From assembly GCF_001908275.1 (NCBI RefSeq), contig NZ_CP018620.1, forward strand, positions 620,001 through 684,000: a DNA stretch of 64,000 nt, read 5' to 3'. A program made the translations under genes and the position numbers. Shown here in pieces: positions 35,430-43,958 of this stretch. A model generated the notes under the pieces. That model was given only the letters and a program-made list of their open reading frames with translations. It made no database searches and had not been told where the DNA came from. This DNA comes from Paenibacillus xylanexedens (GTDB taxonomy: Bacteria; Bacillota; Bacilli; Paenibacillales; Paenibacillaceae). How positions within the stretch are numbered: the stretch's first letter is position 1; each line of letters starts with the position of its first letter.

Positions 35430-37454
35430 ATGGAATATCATGTATCCATACATGGGAATGATCAAGGAAAAGGAACAGCGGATCAACCCCTTCGTACCAT
35501 ATCACGCGCTGCGGCTCATGCCATGGCCGGTGATACAGTTATTGTTCATGCGGGAGTATACAGGGAATGGGTTAACCCGGCTAATGGAGGAACAGCGGAG
35601 CATAGAATCGTATATCGATCCGCAGGAGACGGGGAAGTCGTGATTACAGGAGCTGAACAGATTACCAACTGGAATTCTGAAGGAAACCATGTCTGGAGCA
35701 CAGAAGTGCTCAATTCCCTCTTTTCCGTTCGCAATCCCTATGAGGTAGAGCTCAGTGGAGACTGGTTGTTTGACGGGCCCTTCCCAATTCATCTCGGCGA
35801 TGTCTATTTGGATGGCAAATCATTGTATGAATGCGATAGTATTGAAAGCGTTCACAACCCTATAGTTTGGTCTGAAGCCAAGTATCCCAAGGATTCATTG
35901 TTAAAATGGTATGCCGAGGTTGGTTCTACGACAACCAAAATATGGGCCCATTTTGGCGGAAAGGATCCTCGTAAGGAAAATGTAGAAATTAATGTACGTC
36001 CTTATTGCTTCTGGCCTGAGAAACCGGGAGTTAACTACATTACCGTAAGCGGTTTCACTCTTCGTCAGGCCTCCCCCCAATGGGCGCCACCTACAGACTA
36101 CCAGGAAGGATTGATTGGACCTCACTGGAGCAAGGGCTGGATTATTGAAAACAATATAATCAGTGAATCCAAATGCGTTGGTATTAGTCTGGGTACCGAA
36201 ATCGGTACAGGTCACAGCAACTCTTTGGAGAAGCATAGTAAAGGCGGTACTCAACGCGAGCAGGAGGTTATTTTACGAGCATTACGCTCCGGCTGGCATA
36301 AGGATAACATCGGCAGTCACATCGTTCGAGGTAATGTGATTCATGATTGTGAACAGGCAGGCATTGTGGGTCATATGGGAGCAGTCTTCAGCCGCATTTA
36401 TCAAAACCGTATTTATAATATTCACCACAAACGACTCAGACACGGTGCCGAAGTTGCGGGAATTAAACTGCATGCTTCACTGGATACTCAAATTAGCGAA
36501 AATATAATGTATAGCTGTTACCGTGCGCTTTGGCTGGACTGGCAGGCACAGGGCACTCGCATCAGCCGTAATGTATTTTTTGACAATCTTTCGGAGGACC
36601 TCTTCGTTGAGGTTTGCCATGGTCCGTATATGGTCGATCACAACCTATTTCTCTCTCCGATGAATTTCAGAAATATGGCTCAGGGCGGGGCATTTGCTCA
36701 TAATTTGTTTGCAGGCCGATTTGTAGTTCGTTCCGAAATTACTCGTATTACGCCATATCACTTCCCTCACGAAACGGCTATGGCCGGATACTCTAATATC
36801 ACTGGAGGCGATGACAGGTACTACAACAATATCTTTATAGGTGACAATGATCCTAATAAGGAGCCTGTGCCCATCACCTTTTTTGAGCATCTTCCGCTTA
36901 AACCAAGAGATGAAGTTGGAGAGGACGGGAAGACGGTCATGGATGGTGTTCCGGACAATTCCATATGTTATCTGCATGCTGTGGGACTTGGCGGCTACGA
37001 TCAACATCCTGATGTGAAAGATAAAAAATGGTGGGAATACACCAAAGAGGAGCTTCTTGAGCTTGGCGATGCGGCGAAGGATTTCTTTATAGGCAATGCC
37101 GTTCTTCCGGTGGCTATGGGCGGAAATTTATATCTTAACGATGCGGTTCCAAGTCGTCACGAACCCCAAGCGAAGATAGTTGCACAGAAGGGCGTAAAAA
37201 TTGAGATTGACCCTACGCAAGGTAGGGTGCACATTCAAATCAATGAGCCCGAACTGCTTCGGGGAACCTCTGCAATGTTAGTTACCACGAATCTGCTTGG
37301 AAAGACTTATCACGCCAACATGAAGTTTGAGGAGCCGGACAGCACTCCATATCATTTTGACTCTGATTTCTTCGGAACAAAGAGACCCGATGCAGTTGTC
37401 ACACCTGGTCCCTTTGAAATAACCGAACAGGGTACGATTGATTTTGAAATTTAG
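35430..37454 (+). CDS. GH120-type beta-xylosidase
   Basis: A 674-residue parallel-beta-helix glycosidase strongly resembling, as I recall it, Thermoanaerobacterium saccharolyticum XylC, the founding GH120 beta-xylosidase. Shared landmarks are the N-terminal GDTVIVHAGVYREWV, VNYITVSGFTLRQAS with WAPPT, and EVAGIKLHAS. LWLDWQAQGTRISRN (Asp 370) and LFVEVCHGPYMVDHN (Glu 394) fit the nucleophile and acid/base positions. A beta-sandwich part is inserted around the helix. No signal peptide, so it cleaves imported xylo-oligosaccharides inside the cell. AAGGAGAG precedes the ATG. It stands alone with its own terminator; no transporter or xylose genes lie next to it. Confidence 0.87.
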   Translation: MEYHVSIHGNDQGKGTADQPLRTISRAAAHAMAGDTVIVHAGVYREWVNPANGGTAEHRIVYRSAGDGEVVITGAEQITNWNSEGNHVWSTEVLNSLFSVRNPYEVELSGDWLFDGPFPIHLGDVYLDGKSLYECDSIESVHNPIVWSEAKYPKDSLLKWYAEVGSTTTKIWAHFGGKDPRKENVEINVRPYCFWPEKPGVNYITVSGFTLRQASPQWAPPTDYQEGLIGPHWSKGWIIENNIISESKCVGISLGTEIGTGHSNSLEKHSKGGTQREQEVILRALRSGWHKDNIGSHIVRGNVIHDCEQAGIVGHMGAVFSRIYQNRIYNIHHKRLRHGAEVAGIKLHASLDTQISENIMYSCYRALWLDWQAQGTRISRNVFFDNLSEDLFVEVCHGPYMVDHNLFLSPMNFRNMAQGGAFAHNLFAGRFVVRSEITRITPYHFPHETAMAGYSNITGGDDRYYNNIFIGDNDPNKEPVPITFFEHLPLKPRDEVGEDGKTVMDGVPDNSICYLHAVGLGGYDQHPDVKDKKWWEYTKEELLELGDAAKDFFIGNAVLPVAMGGNLYLNDAVPSRHEPQAKIVAQKGVKIEIDPTQGRVHIQINEPELLRGTSAMLVTTNLLGKTYHANMKFEEPDSTPYHFDSDFFGTKRPDAVVTPGPFEITEQGTIDFEI

Positions 37455-37466
37455 TTTATTCTTGAG

Positions 37467-37497
37467 GATCCAGTCATCTTAGGTGATTGGATCTTTA
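37467..37497 (+). terminator. Terminator of the xylosidase gene
   Basis: GATCCAGTCA/TGATTGGATC stem with one wobble pair, followed by TTTATCA. Confidence 0.8.
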
Positions 37498-37543
37498 TCA
37501 TGTGTAAAGCCTCTACTCCGCTAATTGTGACAGGGTTCACCGG

Positions 37544-38518
37544 TTAACTCAAAAAGTCCATATCAATATAAGGCGTGTTATTTAATAAATTTTCATAGTA
37601 AAAGCGTCGGGCTTGCTCATACCATTCAGTCCAATCAGGAGCGTTAAAGTCTCTGCTTCTATAGAGCGCAGCTAAAACTCTAGCTTGCCTTAAATTTATA
37701 AATAGTGGAACTTTGTTTAACTGGCTTTGGCTTAGAGTGTATTCCTTGCAATAGCCATTTAAGAAGTTGCAATAGTAGCGTTTTGCAATCTCCTTCCTCA
37801 CATCTCCAGACACAACCCAAGGAATTGGGATTTCATAAAATAATGGTGTAGCAATATCAGAAACAAACCAGCTATATTCCACCTCATCATAGTCAATAAT
37901 AAAGGCTTTGTCCCCATCATTAAGATAATTGCCAGGGCTGATATCCCCATGAATAAGACCGTATGTATTTTTTTCCTTGGGCAGGGCACTAATTTCATTA
38001 ATTAAACGATCATAGTTACTGTGTAATTCTAACGGACAATACTTCTTAAAAGATTCTAATAGAGTATTACCACTCCATTCATGGCGTGGGTTTTGGGTCG
38101 AGTAATTAAGCGATAACTTATGTATTTTCCCGACCATTTGTCCAATATTTTCATAAAACGTATTGCTCTCCTCGGCGATTACTGCATTTCTGCCTGGTGC
38201 TTTCTCAAAAGCTGTCACGATAAAGGACCCGTCAATGATATGAATAAGATCCCCTGATGAAGATTGAATAGGCCTTGCTACTTTCATTCCGCGATCAGCC
38301 AGAAACATGATGAAATCTAGTTCCGCTCTTGTTAATAATTCATTTCGATGGGTGACATGCGTAATTCTTAAAATGACTTCTCTATTTCCAACGACGCCGG
38401 AATAAACGAAATTTTGAAACCCATTTAATTCGATAATGGAGTTCTCACGTATTCCAAAACATTGTGCGGACTCTTTCAATATATCTTTTGTGAATAGTAG
38501 TTTAATCTTTTTATCCAT
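37544..38518 (-). CDS. Aminoglycoside phosphotransferase-family kinase
   Basis: A 324-residue small-molecule kinase of the APH/choline kinase fold. The Brenner-type motif LIHGDISPGNYL and the metal-binding IIDYDEVEYS are intact, and an N-terminal lobe with VILRITH supplies the nucleotide Lys or Arg. Similar proteins include homoserine-kinase-like and spore-associated kinases; resistance cannot be inferred. ATG 38518 follows AAAGGGGAG; the open frame further upstream crosses a terminator hairpin and is not coding. It is convergent with the xylosidase gene. Confidence 0.85.
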   Translation of the reverse strand: MDKKIKLLFTKDILKESAQCFGIRENSIIELNGFQNFVYSGVVGNREVILRITHVTHRNELLTRAELDFIMFLADRGMKVARPIQSSSGDLIHIIDGSFIVTAFEKAPGRNAVIAEESNTFYENIGQMVGKIHKLSLNYSTQNPRHEWSGNTLLESFKKYCPLELHSNYDRLINEISALPKEKNTYGLIHGDISPGNYLNDGDKAFIIDYDEVEYSWFVSDIATPLFYEIPIPWVVSGDVRKEIAKRYYCNFLNGYCKEYTLSQSQLNKVPLFINLRQARVLAALYRSRDFNAPDWTEWYEQARRFYYENLLNNTPYIDMDFLS

Positions 38519-38600
38519 ATAATTTCTCCCCTTTACTTCTATGGTAACAAGAGGTGCCAAATGAGATATATGCAGAATTTGATTAGAATCAACTTTCACA

Positions 38601-38633
38601 CAAAAAGTCACATCGGAAAACTCGAGGTGACTT
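38601..38633 (-). terminator. Terminator upstream of the phosphotransferase gene
   Basis: AAGTCAC/GTGACTT stem, followed by TTTTTG on the minus strand. It ends transcripts from the YdeI-like gene. A second weak hairpin, ATCTGGG/CCCAGAT, lies at 38737-38760. Confidence 0.75.
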
Positions 38634-38798
38634 ACAAATGAATCTATGTTCTTGAGTAAATGATTCTTCAATACTTTCGTAGGAAAGACCTTCGCCCTAA
38701 TTGTTTGAGAAATACAGTAGCTCCTCTCTCCTAAAGATCTGGGAAACAATAGACCCAGATGTAAGTAGTACCAAAAATCCCTTTTAACGATTCTTTTG

Positions 38799-39392
38799 TT
38801 ATTTATATTTCCTTATTCTGTAATATATTTTTTTGCAATGTTGAAATTTTAACCCTTCTTCAGATGAAGCGATCAACATTCCAAGCCTTCTTAATCGTGT
38901 TTCTTCTTTCTTGGCGCTCATTACCCACAAGATAGAATCTCTTTTATAGGATGGTGATAAATTAGTGAAGAATAACCAGGCTGTTTGATTTGCCTTGATT
39001 TGTTCTTCATATTCTTTGGCAAGTTCCACGTTTCTTTGTTCAGAGGAATAGCCTTGTGCATCGGTTCTGTTGTTAAAGACGTGCATTCCTTCTGGTCTCA
39101 TCTTTCCAAGCTGTATTAGTGCTTTTACCTTCTTTACGTTCACAGCACTCCATACACTATTTACTTTGCGCGGAGTAAAGCGAATCTTATAGCTTTGTTT
39201 ATCAATGGTTTTTCGTATACCGTCAATCCACCCAAAACAAAGAGCGGCATCTACTGATGCAGACCAAGTAAGGCTTGCATGCCCTGTACTTATCCCAAAA
39301 TAGCCCACCCAAATTTCACTAGCTTCAGCATAATGTTCTTCTAACCAATCGTTAAACTCTTCTTGGTTTTTGAAAAAAACTACATCTCCCAT
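38799..39392 (-). CDS. YdeI/OmdA family protein
   Basis: A 197-residue protein of the YdeI family (DUF1801/OmdA-like). FFKNQEEFNDWLEEHYAEASEIWVGYF, TWSASVDAALCFGWIDGI, IRFTPRKVNSVWSAVNVKKVKALI and the C-terminal INxA-like end (here RDSILWVMSAKKEETRLRRL) are diagnostic. Some relatives confer bacteriocin or antimicrobial-peptide tolerance; the biochemistry is unknown. ATG 39392 lies inside the end of the hydrolase gene (13-bp overlap); ATG 39404 is a possible alternative. It is co-expressed with the hydrolase. Confidence 0.85.
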   Translation of the reverse strand: MGDVVFFKNQEEFNDWLEEHYAEASEIWVGYFGISTGHASLTWSASVDAALCFGWIDGIRKTIDKQSYKIRFTPRKVNSVWSAVNVKKVKALIQLGKMRPEGMHVFNNRTDAQGYSSEQRNVELAKEYEEQIKANQTAWLFFTNLSPSYKRDSILWVMSAKKEETRLRRLGMLIASSEEGLKFQHCKKIYYRIRKYK

Positions 39393-40321
39393 TGTTCCAG
39401 CCATTTTAAAATCGCTTGGTTTGTTTCTTCCGGGTTTTCTTCCTGGATCCAATGACCGCAATCCAGATTAACCACTTCCACATTGGGCACGAACTTTGTC
39501 AGGTTTTCAGACTTCGCAACCACATCCCGGTCGCCGTAGATCATGAGGGTCGGCTGCTGGATGATTGGGTTCACTTTCGCCAATAAGCGCCAGTTGCGGT
39601 CAAGGTTCCTGTACCAATTTATGCTGCCCGTGAACCCTGATGTTTCAAAAGCGGAGACGTAAACGGCCAGCTCGCTTTCGCTCAATACGGGCTCACCGAG
39701 CGGTGTTTCTGCTCTGGCGAGATTGATCAACGCCATACCTGGCTCAGGTGCTCTGAGAGGCTCGTTCTTCCGGTAAAGGTTGCGAAGGAACCTGTATGTA
39801 TTGTCTTCGAATACGGCGTCCGCGACGCCTGGCTGTCGATTGAAGTGGACGAAATAGAAATCGCCGCCAAGTATTTCTTCCATGAACTCGATCCAGGGTT
39901 TTTCTCCGCGCTCTTGATAAGGCAAGCTCAGATTTATCACTTTATTGACGCGGTTTGGATGCAACAAGGTCAGTCCCCAAACGACGAATGCACCCCAGTC
40001 ATGACCGACAAAGGTAGCATCCTCGTATCCATAGTGATCGAGAAGCGCGATGAGATCACCCGACAAGTGTTCAATGTCATAGTCTGTCACTTCGGTTGGA
40101 CGGGATGAGTTGCCGTAACCCCTCTGGTTGGGGACGATGACATGGTAGCCTGCTGCGGCAAGTGCGTCCATCTGATGGCGCCAAGAATAGGCATGCTCTG
40201 GCCAGCCGTGGCAGAGTACAATAGGTTTTCCAGCGTTTTCTCGGCCTGCTTCAAACACTTCGAGTTCCACACTGTTGACTGAAATAAGGGTGGGCTTGGG
40301 AAAATCGGTTGGATTAAACAT
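39380..40321 (-). CDS. Epoxide-hydrolase-like alpha/beta hydrolase
   Basis: A 313-residue alpha/beta hydrolase. HGWPE (oxyanion loop, 38-42), GHDWG with nucleophile Asp 108, the lid SINWYRNL, YGDRDVV and C-terminal CGHWIQEENPEE give the Asp-Asp-His triad and lid Tyr of soluble epoxide hydrolases. Haloacetate dehalogenases share part of this pattern. ATG 40321 has GGAGG ten bases upstream. It is divergent from the WYL regulator, with a perfect palindrome between them, so it is probably the target of that regulator. Confidence 0.88.
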   Translation of the reverse strand: MFNPTDFPKPTLISVNSVELEVFEAGRENAGKPIVLCHGWPEHAYSWRHQMDALAAAGYHVIVPNQRGYGNSSRPTEVTDYDIEHLSGDLIALLDHYGYEDATFVGHDWGAFVVWGLTLLHPNRVNKVINLSLPYQERGEKPWIEFMEEILGGDFYFVHFNRQPGVADAVFEDNTYRFLRNLYRKNEPLRAPEPGMALINLARAETPLGEPVLSESELAVYVSAFETSGFTGSINWYRNLDRNWRLLAKVNPIIQQPTLMIYGDRDVVAKSENLTKFVPNVEVVNLDCGHWIQEENPEETNQAILKWLEQWEM

Positions 40322-40365
40322 TGAATTAAAACCTCCTTCTTGTAATACATGTAGTATAATGGATA

Positions 40366-40391
40366 AAAGGTGACACCTTAGTGTCACCTTT
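40366..40391. promoter_or_regulatory. Perfect palindromic operator between hydrolase and WYL regulator
   Basis: AAAGGTGACAC and GTGTCACCTTT flank a four-base centre: 11-bp arms without mismatch. It covers the region upstream of a TATACT -10 on the minus strand and the likely promoter of the plus-strand regulator, so one bound dimer would control both. Confidence 0.85.
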
Positions 40392-40420
40392 ATAAAATCA
40401 TGTAAAAAAAGAGGGCAATT

Positions 40421-41331
40421 ATGGACAAAGTGGAGAGACTCATTTCGATTATCATGATATTGCTGAGGAAAGAGATTGTTTCTACAACGGAATTCTCACA
40501 ACTATTCAATGTCTCCAAAAGAACGATCCTTCGCGATATGGAAACATTGAGCTTATCGAACATCCCAATCTACTCTGTCAATGGCGTCAAAGGCGGCTAC
40601 GGCATAATGGACGAATACAAGGTCGATAAACGCCTTCTAAGCAGCTCCGATTTACAGAATATATTGGTTGCGCTCGGCGGATTGGAACAACTCCTCCTTA
40701 CTGAAGAAGTGGAAAGAACGATAAAAAAATAGAGGCAATGGTTAGTCCATTGTCTCTGAATCGTTCCATTCAACTGTCGTTTTATGTTTGGGAAGGTCGG
40801 TCCGAGATTCTTGAAACCTTAAAGATATGTCAAGAATCCATTTCTAAAAAAAGGCTGGTTTCGTTTGATTATACAGATAAAGACGGGGCTGTAACGAATA
40901 GAATGGTCGAGCCCTATGAGCTGCATTTCAACGAATCGAGTTGGTACTTGAAAGGATTCTGTTTACATCGACAGGGATATCGAACATTCAAGTTATCGCG
41001 GATCGATCATATTACGATGGATGAACGTACGTTTAATCCTAGAGACGATTGGTCAGAGCAAGGTCGCGTTGCAAGTTATCTACCGCAATTCGTCACGATT
41101 AAGGCATGGATATCGCCTAGCATAAAAGATCAAATCATCGAAAGGTATGGTCGAAGAAGTATTGAAGACCATAATGGTGGATCTTTATTAGCAACTATTT
41201 ATGTCCCACAAAATCATATGGGATTTCAATTGTTAGCAAGCTTCGGCACTCATCTAAAAGTTGTAGAGCCCAAGTCCTATGTTGAAGACTTTCGAAATTA
41301 TTTATATCAAATGATGGAGAATTATTCCTGA
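40421..41331 (+). pseudogene. WYL-domain (YafY-like) regulator interrupted by a frameshift
   Basis: Two adjacent frames together make one YafY-like regulator. 40421-40732 encodes the HTH_11 winged helix (ISIIMILLRKEIVSTTEFSQL, VSKRTILRDMETL, GGYGI). 40738-41331 encodes the WYL ligand domain (KRLVSFDYTDKDGAV, VEPYELHFNESSWYLKGFC, RTFKLSRIDHI). The first ends at a stop right after seven A residues (ATAAAAAAATAG). One extra A would read through as IKKIEAMVSPLSL without loss. The gene is thus either inactivated, expressed by slippage on the A tract, or disturbed by a base-call error. The DNA-binding half alone could still act on the operator. Confidence 0.85.
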
Positions 41332-41375
41332 TATATTTAGCATTAAAGCTTCAACCTTCAACTCAACTTTTCGTC

Positions 41376-41855
41376 CTATTTATGGTACGGTTCCCCGCGA
41401 TTAATCTTCACAGCGCGATAAATCTGCTCCACCAGCACCAGCCGCATAAGCTGATGCGGCAGGGTCATGCGCCCGAAGCTCAAGCGCTGCTTCGCGCGGC
41501 GCAACACCTCATCGGAGAGCCCGTGGCTTCCTCCGATGACAAATACGACATGGCTCGTCCCATACGTGCCGAGCTTGTCGATCTCCAATGCCAGCTCCTC
41601 GGAACTCCAGAGCTGGCCATCCAACGCGAGCGCAACAACATGCGCCTCGCTCTTCACATGCGCGAGGATGCGTTCGCCCTCGCGCTCTTTTACCGCCCGA
41701 ACCTCAGCTTCGCTCAGGGTATCGGGCGCCTTTTCGTCTGCGACCTCGATCATCTGAAACTTGATGTACGGGGCGAGGCGCTTGGCATATTCCTGAATGC
41801 CCAGCGTCAAATATTTTTCCTTCAATTTGCCTACGCCAATAATCTGAATAAACAT
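41376..41855 (-). CDS. rlmH: 23S rRNA (pseudouridine1915-N3)-methyltransferase
   Basis: A 159-residue SPOUT methyltransferase. It begins [16 protein letters not shown] and contains [50 protein letters not shown] and the C-terminal INRGEPYHK, all standard for RlmH. It methylates pseudouridine 1915 in helix 69 of 23S rRNA as a homodimer. In Bacillus it also lies downstream of the wal-htrA region, so gene order is conserved. The GC content of this gene is clearly higher than that of its left neighbours. Confidence 0.97.
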   Translation of the reverse strand: MFIQIIGVGKLKEKYLTLGIQEYAKRLAPYIKFQMIEVADEKAPDTLSEAEVRAVKEREGERILAHVKSEAHVVALALDGQLWSSEELALEIDKLGTYGTSHVVFVIGGSHGLSDEVLRRAKQRLSFGRMTLPHQLMRLVLVEQIYRAVKINRGEPYHK

Positions 41856-41963
41856 AACAACCCATTCCTCCTAAATTGTCTTGCGAGATATTCTATAAGT
41901 AAGATGCTTCATCGCATCGTTCGTTCCAACTGTATTATACCTATACTACACATTTCTCCAAAT

Positions 41964-42161
41964 TCTAACGAATCCCACACACCTTAATCAGCCCCATTTC
42001 GGCTACTTTAAAATCTAACGAATCTGAAACACGCTATCCCAGTCAAATCGAGCTTTCCCCACCACTTTCGAGGCCGTTTCTGTAATATAACGTGTCTACG
42101 ATTCGTTAGATTTCAACCAGGCGGTGTTTGCCTCAAATAAGGCGTCTCCGGTTCGTTATAG
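41964..42161. repeat. Nested inverted repeat, locus A (four half-units)
   Basis: Four related half-units of 22-27 bases built on CTAACGAAYCTGAGACACGC: two direct (41964-41986 and 42012-42037) and two inverted (42087-42113 and 42138-42161). Outer and inner pairs are each able to form a stem, and spacing within each side is about 50 bp. The same architecture recurs at 47815-48010. No coding capacity. Confidence 0.8.
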
Positions 42162-42415
42162 CTACTCGGCCCAACCAAACCTACATCCTTAACCACATTG
42201 CTGTCACCCAAATTTACTTTCCTCACGCCCCAGCAGCTTCCATTTCTACTTACCTACAACTTGCACCTTTACTACAACCTAGCTCACTCCCAACTCGGAA
42301 CTCGGCACCTACCTACCTTAATCTTCCCTTACCCTCGCCTACTCCCACGTTAACCCCTACGTCCCCACCCAGCTCCACGCTGCCTAACAATCACCACCAA
42401 TTGCCCACACAAAGA
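42162..42415. other. G-depleted intergenic stretch
   Basis: From 42181 to 42420 I count 19 G in 240 bases on the plus strand, with C and T dominant, so the minus-strand transcript would be poor in C. Open frames here are Pro/Ser/Thr-rich artefacts of composition without ribosome-binding sites. No known RNA motif recognised. Confidence 0.5.
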
Positions 42416-42439
42416 CAAAAAGAGCGCTCATCACGCTCT
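42416..42439 (-). terminator. Terminator after the CxxH/CxxC gene
   Basis: AGAGCG/CGCTCT stem with a seven-base loop, followed on the minus strand by TTTTTG, about 95 bp past the stop. Confidence 0.75.
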
Positions 42440-42534
42440 CCTTGGCCTCTTGCTGTGATGTTCATACCGGATGGAAAGTCAGCCCGAAGCGCCACCTTAA
42501 GTCACGCCTCCAGCCGTCTAAGTCCTACAGTACG

Positions 42535-42702
42535 CTAAACGACGAGGAATTCCGCGTGCTGTTCGCACTCGGCGCACTTCGCAGGCGGGTCCCAGTCGGC
42601 AAATTCCGTCTCCTTCAAATCAACGATATCTGGAGCGTCCTCATACTCATCGACAAACATATCGATGGCAATGTCCACGTGTTCTTTGCATACAACGTAC
42701 AT
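42535..42702 (-). CDS. yyzF: CxxH/CxxC small protein (YyzF-like)
   Basis: A 55-residue protein read directly from the minus strand: ATG 42702, stop TAG 42537-42535. It begins MYVVCKEHVDIAIDMFVDEY and ends with CAECEQHAEFLVV. The paired motifs CKEH and CAEC define the CxxH/CxxC family of Bacillales, a probable single-zinc-site protein whose gene is normally found between htrA and rlmH, exactly its place here. AAAGGA precedes the ATG by about ten bases. Function unknown. Confidence 0.9.
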   Translation of the reverse strand: MYVVCKEHVDIAIDMFVDEYEDAPDIVDLKETEFADWDPPAKCAECEQHAEFLVV

Positions 42703-42875
42703 CCGTTAAGCATCCTTTCTGTAACCAGCTATGTTCCCGATTCACAACCGCTTATCCCATTACAGGATAGCCACTTCTCAGTTCTATCACACCTGCCGCC
42801 GAAAAGAAACCCCCAGCCCTAATTTATCGTGCCCAACCTCCACCAAACCTCTCCATTCACCGTAAAAGAACACAA

Positions 42876-42919
42876 AAGCATCCTTCCCGATACCTCTACG
42901 GTACTACGAAAAGAATGCT
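42876..42919 (-). terminator. Terminator of the lipoprotein gene
   Basis: About 13 pairs, including wobbles, starting AGCATTCTT with partner AAGGATGCT, followed by TTTTG on the minus strand, about 125 bp after the stop. The rest of the gap 42703-43043 is C-rich and holds no gene. Confidence 0.7.
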
Positions 42920-43043
42920 CTTATAACATTAACAATCACTTCACATAGCGAATGAATCTTGCTCCTGCCCCTGAATTACGAATACAGAGTTACTTATTGC
43001 CCTGTTCCATTCCAATCTATGAATTGTTTCTATCCCGAACTCT

Positions 43044-43568
43044 TTACTTCAACCCCGACTGCGCCTTCGTCAACAGCTTCCCACCTTGAAAAGCAATAAC
43101 AGCATTGGCACCATTGCCAGCAGTGCCTTTATAGTTGTACACCACCATATTCTCCGCTTCACTCAGCGCTTCACCTTCGCCTCCGAGGATCTCGATGACA
43201 TCTCCCACCGACATGCCAACCTCAAGCTTCTCATACTGGGCAAAGGTAATCAGCACCCCATCGCCTTTCCCAGCCGATCCGTTGTTTCCCGATGTTACAG
43301 GCGTTTGACCACCAGCCTCACCCACCGCAATCACATTTGTACTCAGTTCATTCAACTTGGTCTCCAGTGCTGCGATTTTTTGCTCCTGCTCAACGCTCTT
43401 GGCTCCCTGCTCCACCAGTTTCTTCTCAAGCCCTGCAATCTTCTCTTGCAGAGCACTTGTATCTACAGATGCTCCTGTCGTAGCTACCTCAGATCCACAG
43501 GCCGACAGCACAAACAGTGACAGCGCCAAGCTCGTTCCCCCAAGCATCTTTTTCTTCAAATGTTTCAT
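43044..43568 (-). CDS. Lipoprotein with coiled coil and BamE/SmpA-like domain
   Basis: A 174-residue lipoprotein. Signal peptide with lipobox LSAC (Cys near 24) is followed by a coiled coil (TSALQEKIAGLEKKLVEQG, EQEQKIAALETKLNEL), a Gly/Ser linker, and a C-terminal domain of about 65 residues (YEKLEVGMSVGDVIEILGGEGE, AVIAFQGGKLLTKAQ) like SmpA/OmlA or BLIP-type folds. ATG 43568 follows AAGGGG. It probably sits on the outer face of the membrane; binding partners unknown. It lies between htrA and the yyzF-like gene. Confidence 0.83.
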   Translation of the reverse strand: MKHLKKKMLGGTSLALSLFVLSACGSEVATTGASVDTSALQEKIAGLEKKLVEQGAKSVEQEQKIAALETKLNELSTNVIAVGEAGGQTPVTSGNNGSAGKGDGVLITFAQYEKLEVGMSVGDVIEILGGEGEALSEAENMVVYNYKGTAGNGANAVIAFQGGKLLTKAQSGLK

Positions 43569-43869
43569 TAGAAATACCCCTTCCATTCTGAAATAAAATC
43601 AGATCGACAAACAGATGTTATTGCATCAGCGACCGTCTCCAACATATTGACAACAGTTTACCACAGCACAAGTCTTATGTATCTGCTCCTTTGGCTCCGG
43701 GTCTAACTGATCATGGGAAGATGTAAATGGTTAATCTACTCATTTACTGTCGAACGAACACGTCCAATCCCTATTACAGCCAGTGTTATTTCGATGTCCT
43801 GACTTATGTAATTACAATCTAGCTCACCCCTTACAACCAAGCATTGCGTAATGCTCATCATCCAACAAC

Positions 43870-43903
43870 TAAAAAAGAGTGGTCAGTTGATCTGATCACT
43901 CTT
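43870..43903 (-). terminator. Terminator of the htrA-like gene
   Basis: AAGAGTGGTCAG pairs with CTGATCACTCTT (one wobble); T run TTTTTTAG on the minus strand. The rest of the gap 43569-43958 shows no gene. Confidence 0.9.
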
Positions 43904-43958
43904 CTAGCATTCCCTATTTCAATCCACGCAACAGTATGGGCTCGCTCGTTGATCTCCC

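Noticed and set aside
38519..38749. N-terminal extension of the phosphotransferase to 38749
   Set aside because: It crosses a terminator hairpin and lacks a site; the ATG at 38518 has AAAGGGGAG and begins the fold.
41964..42161. CRISPR-like array of short repeats
   Set aside because: The units are inverted in nested order, only four per locus, diverged, and no cas genes are present.
42128..42534. Pro/Thr/Ser-rich frame in the gap after rlmH
   Set aside because: It follows from the C-rich composition and crosses the nested repeat; no start site.
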